Shown here: positions 1 to 6,070 of the stretch, piece after piece
Position numbering within the stretch: the stretch's first letter is position 1
Layout: every line of letters starts with the position of its first letter
Source of the DNA: Candidatus Omnitrophota bacterium
Lineage (GTDB): Bacteria; Omnitrophota; Gorgyraeia; JABMRG01
Assembly: GCA_028716165.1 (NCBI GenBank)
Contig: JAQUQI010000015.1
Location: 1-33,602 of the forward strand
DNA length: 33,602 nt
Direction: 5' to 3'
Position numbers and translations under genes: made by a program
Notes under the pieces: model-generated
The model's database searches: none
What the model saw: the letters and a program-made list of their open reading frames with translations, nothing else
Told to the model about the DNA's origin: nothing

Positions 1-35
1 TTCTTGCTCATTATGATAATGTCCTTTCCTGCCAT
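1..35 (-). CDS. Transposase, N-terminal fragment (cut by window edge)
   Basis: Minus-strand ATG at 35-33 with a perfect Shine-Dalgarno (AAGGAGG, 47-41) five bases upstream; only 11 codons lie in the window (MAGKDIIIMSK). This N-terminus resembles, from memory, the start of ISNCY-type (integrase-core) transposases, whose proteins commonly open with MAGKDII followed by a helix-turn-helix. The iteron repeats just upstream fit an insertion-sequence end. The rest of the gene is outside the window, so the family is an inference. Confidence 0.6.
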   Translation of the reverse strand, partial: MAGKDIIIMSK

Positions 36-58
36 AACAACCTCCTTCCGAAAGAGGT

Positions 59-67
59 ATTATAGCA
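59..67 (-). promoter_or_regulatory. Extended -10 promoter of the transposase
   Basis: On the minus strand the sequence reads TGC-TATAAT, a perfect -10 with the TGn extension. No good -35 sits 16-18 bases upstream, which is usual for extended -10 promoters. It points into the transposase start at 35. Confidence 0.45.
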
Positions 68-74
68 TGGTTTG

Positions 75-139
75 AATAGGACATTTTTATTTTGGTACAA
101 TAGGACATTATCATTTTGGGATTACAGGATATTTTTAAG
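75..139 (+). repeat. 24-bp iterons at an insertion-sequence end
   Basis: Two adjacent 24-bp units (75-98 and 99-122) share the pattern AATAGGACATTnnnATTTTGG, and a third partial, degenerate unit starts at 123. The AGGA(C/T)ATT core recurs at 78, 102 and 126, an exact 24-bp period. The 13-bp core of unit 2 (102-114) is repeated inverted at 13-25, inside the transposase coding start. Probably these are transposase-binding sites in the terminal region; the exact IS edge, likely soon after 137, cannot be fixed from one copy. Confidence 0.55.
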
Positions 140-181
140 CCGCTGTACCCGGACGGCCATTGTATTTGTGTGTTTTTCCGC

Positions 182-210
182 TTGCTTGTTAAGGGTATTT
201 TTGCTATACT
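182..210 (+). promoter_or_regulatory. Promoter of tRNA-Leu
   Basis: TTGCTT (182-187), 17-base spacer, TATACT (205-210). The predicted transcript start near 217 lies ten bases before the mature tRNA 5' end. It probably also drives the small secreted-protein gene that follows the tRNA. Confidence 0.6.
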
Positions 211-226
211 CAATTTCATAAAAATT

Positions 227-313
227 GCGAGGATGGCGGAACTGGCAGACGCGCTAGGTTGAGGGCCTAGTAAGGGCAACCTTATGGGGGTTCAACTCCC
301 CCTCCTCGCACCA
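227..313 (+). tRNA. tRNA-Leu (anticodon GAG)
   Basis: Complete cloverleaf. Acceptor arm GCGAGGA pairs with TCCTCGC (303-309), the discriminator is A and the CCA is encoded (311-313). The anticodon stem CTAGG/CCTAG encloses the loop TTGAGGG, giving anticodon GAG, which reads CUC/CUU leucine codons. The long variable arm expected of a class II tRNA is present. The T arm is normal. Confidence 0.95.
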
Positions 314-336
314 AGAACAACAAAGGGAGATTGATT

Positions 337-843
337 ATGAAGTCAAGACGCCTGTTAAGCTTTGTATGTGTTTTGGCGCTTGTTTATGTTTGCACCGGGA
401 CCGCGTATGCCGGATTTTGGCAGAGATGGTCAAAAAAACAGGCCCCGACCGTTGAGCCCGCAAAAAACGCCACACCAGAATCAATTCCTGAAAAAAGTAC
501 TGCCGACAGGCCTGAAGCAAAGCAGTTGGTTTCTGATATTGAAAGGCCTGATGCAGGTTCTGTAAGTTCAGGCGCTGTTGAGGAAAAAAAGGTTTCTGAA
601 AAATACACGGAAGCGGATATAAGACCCGCGGCACAAAACATTGCCCCGCAATCATCGGATCCGCAGAAACCAGTTTTAAGTTCTGCCGAAAAACAACGGC
701 TTGAAGATCTCCGACGCACTGAAGATCTGCGCCGCACTCAAGAACAGATAAAAATGATACAAGAAATGAACGCTAATCGGTCAATGGATATATCAAGCGG
801 ATTGAAGAGATCAATAAACAGCGCAAACAGATTGAAGAGATAA
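337..843 (+). CDS. Secreted coiled-coil protein, probably frameshifted
   Basis: Not a recognised family. The start ATG at 337 follows a Shine-Dalgarno (AAAGGGAG, 322-329); an in-frame TTG at 331 sits too close to it. Residues 1-26 form a signal peptide ending TAYAG. The middle is low-complexity, Lys/Glu/Pro-rich, followed by a charged coil with the tandem repeat EDLRRT-EDLRRT. The last 20 or so residues lose the coiled-coil character, while the -1 frame continues it: from about 777 it reads RIEEINKQRKQIEEINK, then on to a TAA at 906-908. A one-base deletion, assembly error or -1 shift between about 774 and 800 is therefore likely, and the intact gene would end at 908. It begins 23 bases after tRNA-Leu and is probably co-transcribed with it. 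Function unknown; likely periplasmic. Confidence 0.6.
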   Translation: MKSRRLLSFVCVLALVYVCTGTAYAGFWQRWSKKQAPTVEPAKNATPESIPEKSTADRPEAKQLVSDIERPDAGSVSSGAVEEKKVSEKYTEADIRPAAQNIAPQSSDPQKPVLSSAEKQRLEDLRRTEDLRRTQEQIKMIQEMNANRSMDISSGLKRSINSANRLKR

Positions 844-927
844 ATAAAATTAACAGGGCGCGTGGGCAGTTAAACCAGGCGCAATCTGCCGGTGAAACAA
901 AAAAGTAATAAAGACAATACTTTTTTC

Positions 928-956
928 TTTACACCAGGATTAACTTAATATATAGT
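928..956 (+). promoter_or_regulatory. Promoter of the barrel-gene leader
   Basis: TTTACA (928-933), 17-base spacer, TATAGT (951-956), each five of six to consensus. The predicted start near 963 coincides with the first base of the GTATCAA/TTGATAC hairpin, so the leader RNA would open with that stem. Confidence 0.5.
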
Positions 957-962
957 AAAAGA

Positions 963-1062
963 GTATCAAGCCGGTGGGGAAATTGATACGCGTGTTTTGT
1001 ATTTTTATGTTTACCAGACCGGCTTATTCTAAGCCGGTTTTGTTTTAACGCAGGAGGTGGGG
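963..1062 (+). promoter_or_regulatory. Structured leader with terminator/antiterminator choice (riboswitch-like)
   Basis: The roughly 100-base leader of the barrel gene holds a 7-bp hairpin (GTATCAA 963-969 with TTGATAC 983-989) whose loop contains GCCGGT. A terminator hairpin follows (ACCGGCTTA 1018-1026 with TAAGCCGGT 1030-1038, then T-rich to 1046), and then the Shine-Dalgarno (1052-1057). AAGCCGGT occurs twice, at 968-975 and 1031-1038, and both copies can pair with ACCGGCTT (1018-1025), so the 5' copy could disrupt the terminator. Only 12 bases separate the T-tract from the ATG-proximal region, too few for a promoter, so transcription of the gene must pass through this hairpin. It matches no riboswitch class I recognise. 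Confidence 0.5.
1018..1046 (+). terminator. Intrinsic terminator or attenuator hairpin
   Basis: A 9-bp stem ACCGGCTTA/TAAGCCGGT with a TTC loop is followed by TTTTGTTTT. It may end the tRNA-Leu transcript, attenuate the downstream barrel gene, or both. Confidence 0.7.
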
Positions 1063-1878
1063 ATGTTTAAGCGTTTGGTGATAATAGTGATACTGTTGTT
1101 TGCGGCAGGTACGAGTTTTGCCCAGACAGCGGGTAATACTTCAGATCCCAAGGTGCCTTACGGAGCAGGTATCGCGAATCTTAAAGATTCGGGTATGGGC
1201 CCGCTAAAACTTGGTTTTGAATTTAATAATGTTTTTAAAAGAGAGCTTAAGGTAGATACGTCTCTTACCGACGTAAAGGTAGAAGGCCAAGAGTATCTGT
1301 TGCGTTTAGGCTATAATATAGGCGACAGATTTGAGCCTTACGCGAAATTCGGCGTTGTTAACTTAAAGACAAAATGGGAGCAATCGGGCACAAGCATAAA
1401 GGCGTATTCCGATAAAGATTTTGGCGCTGGTTTTGGTATGAAAGTTCTTGCTTTTGAGTCCCAGGAACACAGACTGCGCCTAAGCTTAGACGGCCATTAT
1501 TTTTATGCCAATCCCGATATAAGAAGCGCGCGCGTTGACGGAGCGTCGTCTACCATAAGCGCCACCGAGTTTAAGATAAGCCAGTGGCAGATCTCGGGTA
1601 TATTGAGCATGGAGTTTATCATAGGAGGGGATAAGCAGAATCCAGCCACCCCCTATTCAATACTTCCCTATATAGGTTTGGCGTATGCGGATTCAGAAAC
1701 AAAAGTAAGATTCTCAACGGTTAATGGCTCCTATAATCTTGGCAAGGGCGAAAACGATAAAAAGTTTTTGTTTATCACAGGTTGTGAAATAGTGTCCCCT
1801 GAAAATATCTCGCTTAATATTGAAGGCAGATTTGTCGGAGAGACTGCGGGAAGCGGCGGTTGCACGATCAAGTTTTAA
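1063..1878 (+). CDS. Outer-membrane beta-barrel protein, family unknown
   Basis: 271 residues. The ATG at 1063 is chosen because AGGAGG (1052-1057) lies five bases upstream; a GTG at 1057 falls inside that Shine-Dalgarno. Residues 1-20 are a signal peptide (hydrophobic core, cleavage after TSFA before QTAG). The mature part is Gly- and aromatic-rich with alternating strand-like stretches, for example LRLGYNIGDRFEPYAKFGVV and the SLDGHYFY segment. It ends in GGCTIKF; a C-terminal aromatic residue is the usual BamA-recognition signature. This fits a small, roughly 8-12-stranded outer-membrane barrel, a candidate client of the BamA encoded at 23.5 kb. No enzyme motif is visible. It has its own promoter/leader and a strong terminator, so it is likely monocistronic and conditionally expressed. 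Confidence 0.7.
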   Translation: MFKRLVIIVILLFAAGTSFAQTAGNTSDPKVPYGAGIANLKDSGMGPLKLGFEFNNVFKRELKVDTSLTDVKVEGQEYLLRLGYNIGDRFEPYAKFGVVNLKTKWEQSGTSIKAYSDKDFGAGFGMKVLAFESQEHRLRLSLDGHYFYANPDIRSARVDGASSTISATEFKISQWQISGILSMEFIIGGDKQNPATPYSILPYIGLAYADSETKVRFSTVNGSYNLGKGENDKKFLFITGCEIVSPENISLNIEGRFVGETAGSGGCTIKF

Positions 1879-1903
1879 ATAGATATTTTTAGCTATTAGT
1901 AGG

Positions 1904-1933
1904 CGGGTAGGATTATAATCCTACCCGTTTTTT
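1904..1933 (+). terminator. Intrinsic terminator after the barrel gene
   Basis: An 11-bp perfect inverted repeat, CGGGTAGGATT (1904-1914) with AATCCTACCCG (1917-1927), is followed immediately by six T residues. It ends the barrel gene before the tRNA-Glu promoter. Confidence 0.85.
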
Positions 1934-1942
1934 ATAAAAGTG

Positions 1943-1971
1943 TTGAAATTTTTATCTATTTTGGTTACAAT
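1943..1971 (+). promoter_or_regulatory. Promoter of tRNA-Glu
   Basis: TTGAAA (1943-1948), 17-base spacer, TACAAT (1966-1971); predicted start near 1978, 13 bases before the tRNA. Confidence 0.65.
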
Positions 1972-1990
1972 AAAGCCCTGTTATTGCTAA

Positions 1991-2067
1991 GGCCTCATCG
2001 TCTAGCCCGGTCAGGACGCCAGATTCTCATTCTGGTAACACGGGTTCAAATCCCGTTGAGGCTACCA
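1991..2067 (+). tRNA. tRNA-Glu (anticodon CTC)
   Basis: Acceptor GGCCTCA pairs with TGAGGCT (first pair G-U), anticodon stem CCAGA/TCTGG encloses TTCTCAT with anticodon CTC (2026-2028), T arm ACGGG/CCCGT, discriminator A, encoded CCA (2065-2067). The 5' part matches the usual bacterial tRNA-Glu pattern. It reads GAG codons. Confidence 0.95.
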
Positions 2068-2259
2068 TAGCTTTTTAAGCACACCTCATTTTCAAACGCA
2101 AATCTTATTATATTAAACTATTACGACTTACCTTTTGCCAAATTAGGAATAACCCCATAGAAATGAATAAGGTATGTCTGGATTGACTGGGCTATCACAA
2201 TAATCCAAAACGCATAATCTTGATGTTTTTAATGGTGGGGAAAATTTCCTATATACCCC

Positions 2260-2287
2260 TTGCCTTCTTGCAAATATGTGGTACATT
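2260..2287 (+). promoter_or_regulatory. Promoter of the LacI-type regulator operon
   Basis: TTGCCT (2260-2265), 16-base spacer, TACATT (2282-2287). The predicted start, about 2294, lies inside the operator-like palindrome at 2293-2306, an ideal position for autorepression. Confidence 0.45.
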
Positions 2288-2292
2288 AATTA

Positions 2293-2306
2293 TGGAATCG
2301 TTTCCA
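2293..2306 (+). promoter_or_regulatory. LacI-family operator (autoregulatory candidate)
   Basis: TGGAATCGTTTCCA is a palindrome around a central CG with one mismatched pair. This is the classic architecture of LacI/GalR-family operators, with the central CpG contacted by the hinge helix. It lies 16 bases upstream of the lacI-like ATG and at the predicted transcription start. Confidence 0.55.
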
Positions 2307-2321
2307 AAAAGGAAGGCTTAT

Positions 2322-3320
2322 ATGAAAACCACTATTAAAGACATATCAGCAAAGACAGGATTTGGAGTAGGCACTATATCCCGGGCTTTAAATTCATGCC
2401 CTTATAGCGTAAAAGAAGAGACAAGAAAAGAAATCTTGCGGGTAGCAAAAAAGTATAATTATATCAAGGATATTACTGCCCAGGTTTTGGTTACAGGTAA
2501 ATCTTTTGACATAGGCTTAATGATTCCGGCTGTGTTTGATTCTGTTTTTTACAATGATTTTTTTATAAAATTGATAGCAACTCTTACGAGCTGTTCTGCC
2601 CAAAAGGGATACTCTGTAAGGCCCATCATCATGAAGAAGGGGATGGAGTTGAATCAATTTATAACAGAGGCAAGGTCTTTAAAACTATGCGGAATTATTA
2701 TTTCATCGTATTGCGGTAATTATTTTATTGATGAACGGGCTATAAAGACATTTGATAGCCCTGTCGTTATATTAAATGCTTATATGCGAGACAAAAATAT
2801 TTATACAATTAATCTGGATAATTTTAAAGGTGGCCACGATGGAACTTCTTTTTTAATTTCCAAAGGATATAAGAATATTTGTGTGATTACCGCTGAAAAA
2901 AATGATTTTTGTCAGCGTCTTAAGGGATACAAAAAGGCTATGGCTGGTAATGGACTAAAGATTAAAGAGGAATTTATTTTGCATGGAGATGGTTCGGAAC
3001 TTTCGGGTTATACAGTGTCTATGAAGGTTTTAAATAAGACACGCAGACCGGATGCTATATTTGCTTTAAATGATCAGATGGCCATAGGAGCAATAAGAGC
3101 CATAAAAGAATCTGGATTGAAATGTCCATCCGATGTGTCTGTAATGGGATTTGACGGTTTAGACATAGGTGGTTATATAGATCCTGGCCTAACTACCATG
3201 CTATGCCCGGTTGATACTATTGGGCGGGAGGCGGTTAATATATTACTTGATTCAAGTGCAAGAACAACCGTAAGACACTGTAAAATAAAAGCTACAATTT
3301 TGGAGAGGCAGTCATGCTAA
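2322..3320 (+). CDS. LacI/GalR-family transcriptional regulator
   Basis: 332 residues from ATG 2322, chosen because the helix-turn-helix begins at its residue 3 and GGAAGG (2311-2316) precedes it; the open frame runs further upstream but through the operator. Residues 1-50 form the LacI HTH (TIKDISAKTGFGVGTISRAL), then a hinge (AQVLVTGKS) and a periplasmic-binding-like effector domain (about 57-325) with the usual IGLMIP opening, the PDAIFALNDQMAIGAIRAI stretch and the VMGFDGLDIG core. Members normally bind a sugar or related ligand and repress a nearby operon. The gene overlaps the downstream aldo/keto reductase by seven bases, so both are probably coupled and controlled through the 2293 operator. 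The region is visibly AT-richer than its surroundings, consistent with acquisition. Ligand unknown. Confidence 0.88.
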   Translation: MKTTIKDISAKTGFGVGTISRALNSCPYSVKEETRKEILRVAKKYNYIKDITAQVLVTGKSFDIGLMIPAVFDSVFYNDFFIKLIATLTSCSAQKGYSVRPIIMKKGMELNQFITEARSLKLCGIIISSYCGNYFIDERAIKTFDSPVVILNAYMRDKNIYTINLDNFKGGHDGTSFLISKGYKNICVITAEKNDFCQRLKGYKKAMAGNGLKIKEEFILHGDGSELSGYTVSMKVLNKTRRPDAIFALNDQMAIGAIRAIKESGLKCPSDVSVMGFDGLDIGGYIDPGLTTMLCPVDTIGREAVNILLDSSARTTVRHCKIKATILERQSC

Positions 3321-4411
3321 AAGAGAGGAGTTTTTATAAATTATTAAAGAAAAAAATTAATATAAAAAAAATAGAGAGATCGGTAGCAATGCTAATAACG
3401 CTATGTATTTTTTCCGTAAGTTTTATATTTTTTGATACTTTAGTTTGCTCAAGCATATCAAATGTATCTTCATTAAGGCCGATGGCTTCAACCTTACGCG
3501 AAAAAGATCCGGCAGGTTTTTTATTGACTTCTAACGAGATAAGGGATAATGAAATGAAAAAAGCAGAGCAGACTTATATAAGGAAGTTTGGAAAAACAGG
3601 CTTGGAATTTTATATATTTGGTTCTGGCACGATCTGGTTTGGGCGTCGGTGGCCTATGAACAATGATAAGTACAGGTTCCCGGAGCGATCTGAAATCAAA
3701 AAATATTTAGAAATAGTTTTTAATAATTTAATAAACAAGGAAGGAAGAGTAATGTTGGATGTTGCAGCAGCTTATGGCTTAGCTGAAGAGATATTAGGTG
3801 AAATACTCCGGGATAATCCAGACTGGTATTCAAGAGCATTTATAGCTACAAAATGGGGTGAGGAATTTGACATTAACACGGAGCGGTCGGTTTTAGATCA
3901 TTCTAAAAAGAGGCTGGTTGCTTCAGTAAAAAGAAGTATAAGGCGCTTAGGCAGAATTGACCTTTTGTATGTTCATGGTACAACTCTAAGGGTTTTGAGA
4001 AATGAAAATGTAATGAGTCAGATGCAAAGGATGAAAAGTGAAAGATATGGAGGGATCAATTATATAGGCGTATCAATTTCAAAAGAAGGTGTTCTAGAGA
4101 CAGCAATTAAGGAGGGGTTAATACGGGATTTTGACGTTGTACAAATGCCGGGCTGGCTTTTTCTAAAAAGAAATGATCTGGTAAAAAAACTTTACCAAAA
4201 GGGTATTGCTATTGTGCTCAACTCAGTTATAAGAGCCTCTAAAATAAATACAAGTGACAGCAGAGCATGCGAGAGTGTATATGCGGATTTTATAAAACAC
4301 AAAGAGGTTTCTGTGATACTACTTGGCACAAGAAACCATTTAAGAGAAACAATAGCGTATATATCGCCGCATTTTATAGTTGTTGACAAAAAGATTCAGG
4401 CAAGCGCTTGA
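3314..4411 (+). CDS. Aldo/keto reductase with N-terminal membrane anchor
   Basis: 365 residues. ATG 3314 overlaps the end of the LacI gene and has GGAGAGG (3302-3308) upstream. Residues 24-46 are a hydrophobic segment after a very basic 23-residue head, so the protein is either an N-in membrane protein or exported. The AKR barrel starts about residue 90 (RKFGKTGLEFYIFGSGT). The catalytic tetrad is visible: D149 and Y154 (VMLDVAAAYG), K180 (FIATKWG), H221 (LLYVHG). GVSIS (252-256) and the late LLGTR loop match family strand ends. AKRs reduce carbonyls with NADPH; the substrate cannot be deduced, but the LacI partner suggests a sugar or derived aldehyde. A membrane-anchored AKR is unusual since cofactor is cytosolic, so topology matters. 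A linker SSLRPMAS lies between anchor and domain. Confidence 0.8.
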   Translation: MLKERSFYKLLKKKINIKKIERSVAMLITLCIFSVSFIFFDTLVCSSISNVSSLRPMASTLREKDPAGFLLTSNEIRDNEMKKAEQTYIRKFGKTGLEFYIFGSGTIWFGRRWPMNNDKYRFPERSEIKKYLEIVFNNLINKEGRVMLDVAAAYGLAEEILGEILRDNPDWYSRAFIATKWGEEFDINTERSVLDHSKKRLVASVKRSIRRLGRIDLLYVHGTTLRVLRNENVMSQMQRMKSERYGGINYIGVSISKEGVLETAIKEGLIRDFDVVQMPGWLFLKRNDLVKKLYQKGIAIVLNSVIRASKINTSDSRACESVYADFIKHKEVSVILLGTRNHLRETIAYISPHFIVVDKKIQASA

Positions 4412-4427
4412 TTGTTAGAATTACTCC

Positions 4428-4520
4428 AAAAACATTACAGACGCTTTGAACTTAAAGCACCACGCTGCCCCAAGCTCAAGCGCGATAGTGTCCCGAACAA
4501 AAATCAAAAGCGTCTGTAAT
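4428..4520 (-). ncRNA. Structured minus-strand RNA or large terminator downstream of ppiD
   Basis: A perfect 14-bp inverted repeat joins 4434-4447 and 4507-4520. On the minus strand the second arm is followed by G then TTTTT (4432-4428), as in an intrinsic terminator. Next to that arm, 4477-4448 folds on the minus strand into a 12-bp hairpin (GAGCUUGGGGCA with UGCUUUAAGUUC, loop GCGUGG). It uses four G-U pairs that become A-C mismatches in a plus-strand RNA, so the minus strand is the functional one. It lies between the convergent AKR and ppiD genes. It could be an elaborate ppiD terminator/3' UTR, an independent small RNA, or a MITE-like insertion. Confidence 0.45.
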
Positions 4521-4544
4521 AGGTAATAGTAATATTTTAATTAC

Positions 4545-5951
4545 TTAGAGGTTTTCTTTCAGATTTGCTTTTTGTTTGATTTCCTGAAACCACTTCTTGA
4601 AGGCCTCATTTTCTCTCTCTTGGACAAGCTTTGCGGCAAAGGAATCCCTGTCTTTTTCGTATGCTTGCTCATCTATCGGAGTAATGGAATCAAGCCTTGA
4701 TACGGCCCAGCCTTCGGAGGTTTTTATAGGGCCTGCTATTTTGCCAATGCCCGCGGCAAATGATTCGTTCAAAAAATTCTTCGCCGGAGCTATATTATCA
4801 ACCGGGCTGTTTCTTGAGACATTTTGCAGTTTATTGACGGTAAGATTTAATTCTCTTGCCGCGTCTTCTAAAGATCCCGGACCCGATTTTATTTTTTGCA
4901 TTATATTTTGCGCCTGTGCCAATGCCAGAGAGGAGGATATTTCTGATGTCAGAATAGAATTTATCTGTTCCTTTGATTGTTCAAATGTCATTTGGAGGGG
5001 GGCATTTTTTGTCTTAAGTTGTAATATGTAGAACCTGTCCTCTCCTTCAATGACATCGCTTATTTGGGATATTTCCAGACCGAAAGAGGCCAGCAGCAGA
5101 ACATATGGAACCGCAGACTCCGAGATATTGAATGTAAGAGGGAATACCCCTGTTTCTTTAAGCTCAAACCCGCCTTCCTTGGCTATGCCGTCCAGTGCCT
5201 TGCTTTTTTTTGCCTTGGACTGCGCGCTATCGGCCGCGAGAGCGGCAGTTTCTTTGTCGTCATTGAAAGGAAATTCAAGATATGAACCTGACGCCGTTGC
5301 GGGAGAGAGCAGTTTTTCTTTATTGCTTTCATAGTAGGCTTTTGCCTTCTGCTCATCCACGAAGGCATCATTTAAAAACGCGCCATTTTTTATAGCGATA
5401 AAAGAGATATCCGCGAGTTCATTAGATTCGCGGTATGCCCGGCGTATCTCGTCTTCCGAAGGGCCCTGGCCCGCTGTCTTAAGGCTAATGAGCTTATCAA
5501 TAATGATATCCCCCCTGACCGATTCCTCAAAATCCCGCGGCGTAACGCGCAGTACGCTCATGGTTATATAATTATACATGTCCCTGTCAAATACGCCGTT
5601 TTGCTGGAAAAACGGCAGAGCGGTGATCCTTTCAATAATTTGTTTATTGGAGGCTTTTATCCTTTCCCTGCCTGCCGCGCGCAGTAATATTATCCTGTTC
5701 CACGCCTGGCCGTTTAAGTCCAGAAATTTTTCCACTTTAGACAATTCATCACCATACATGATACGGGCCCTGTTAAATACGGCCGCGTAGCTTTTGTTGT
5801 ATTCCTGTATGGATATTTTTTTGCCGAACACGATACCGGCGTATGATTTACCGCTTAACGCCACACTGCCTACGCCCCAAGCGGCGAATATTATGACAAG
5901 CAGCCACATAACAGCTTTCATTACTTTTTTATTGCGTAAAGGTTTAAGCAT
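4545..5951 (-). CDS. ppiD: PpiD/SurA-type membrane-anchored periplasmic chaperone
   Basis: 468 residues; ATG at 5951 with AGGAG (5962-5958) six bases upstream. A short basic head and one transmembrane helix (about 11-32) are followed by a SurA_N-like helical region (about 35-190: GKKISIQEYNKSY, then TALPFFQQNGVFDRDMYNYI, both typical of PpiD). A parvulin-like region spans about 210-330, and the C-terminal part has the FAAGIGKIAGPIKTSEGWAV stretch found in PpiD/SurA rotamase modules. The role is chaperoning newly exported, often outer-membrane, proteins at the periplasmic face of the inner membrane, matching the bamA/skp genes here. Whether the prolyl-isomerase site is active is doubtful, since the middle domain is divergent. 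Transcribed alone from a divergent promoter. Confidence 0.75.
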   Translation of the reverse strand: MLKPLRNKKVMKAVMWLLVIIFAAWGVGSVALSGKSYAGIVFGKKISIQEYNKSYAAVFNRARIMYGDELSKVEKFLDLNGQAWNRIILLRAAGRERIKASNKQIIERITALPFFQQNGVFDRDMYNYITMSVLRVTPRDFEESVRGDIIIDKLISLKTAGQGPSEDEIRRAYRESNELADISFIAIKNGAFLNDAFVDEQKAKAYYESNKEKLLSPATASGSYLEFPFNDDKETAALAADSAQSKAKKSKALDGIAKEGGFELKETGVFPLTFNISESAVPYVLLLASFGLEISQISDVIEGEDRFYILQLKTKNAPLQMTFEQSKEQINSILTSEISSSLALAQAQNIMQKIKSGPGSLEDAARELNLTVNKLQNVSRNSPVDNIAPAKNFLNESFAAGIGKIAGPIKTSEGWAVSRLDSITPIDEQAYEKDRDSFAAKLVQERENEAFKKWFQEIKQKANLKENL

Positions 5952-5991
5952 AAAAAACTCCTATTCAAGGTTTGTAGCGGATTATGCGGTT

Positions 5992-6020
5992 ATTATACAT
6001 AAGCAGGCCTGAATTTACAA
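5992..6020 (-). promoter_or_regulatory. Promoter of ppiD
   Basis: On the minus strand TTGTAA (6020-6015), 17-base spacer, TATAAT (5997-5992); the start codon is about 40 bases downstream. It is back-to-back with the promoter of the aldolase gene. Confidence 0.6.
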
Positions 6021-6032
6021 GTAAAAACATAT

Positions 6033-6061
6033 TAGACAGAGTATGCCGTATATGATATAAT
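6033..6061 (+). promoter_or_regulatory. Promoter of the class II aldolase gene
   Basis: TAGACA (6033-6038), 17-base spacer, perfect TATAAT (6056-6061). The expected transcription start (6067-6069) is at most four bases from the ATG at 6071. Confidence 0.6.
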
Positions 6062-6070
6062 TCAAGCGCA

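Noticed and set aside
75-139. Direct repeats as a CRISPR array
   Set aside because: Units are contiguous 24-bp copies without spacers and end after less than three units; they fit transposase iterons.
774-843. Programmed -1 ribosomal frameshift in the coiled-coil gene
   Set aside because: No X-XXY-YYZ slippery heptamer or downstream pseudoknot is visible in the only interval where a shift is possible.
2220-2321. N-terminal extension of the LacI regulator
   Set aside because: It would run through the predicted promoter and operator, and the HTH starts right after ATG 2322.
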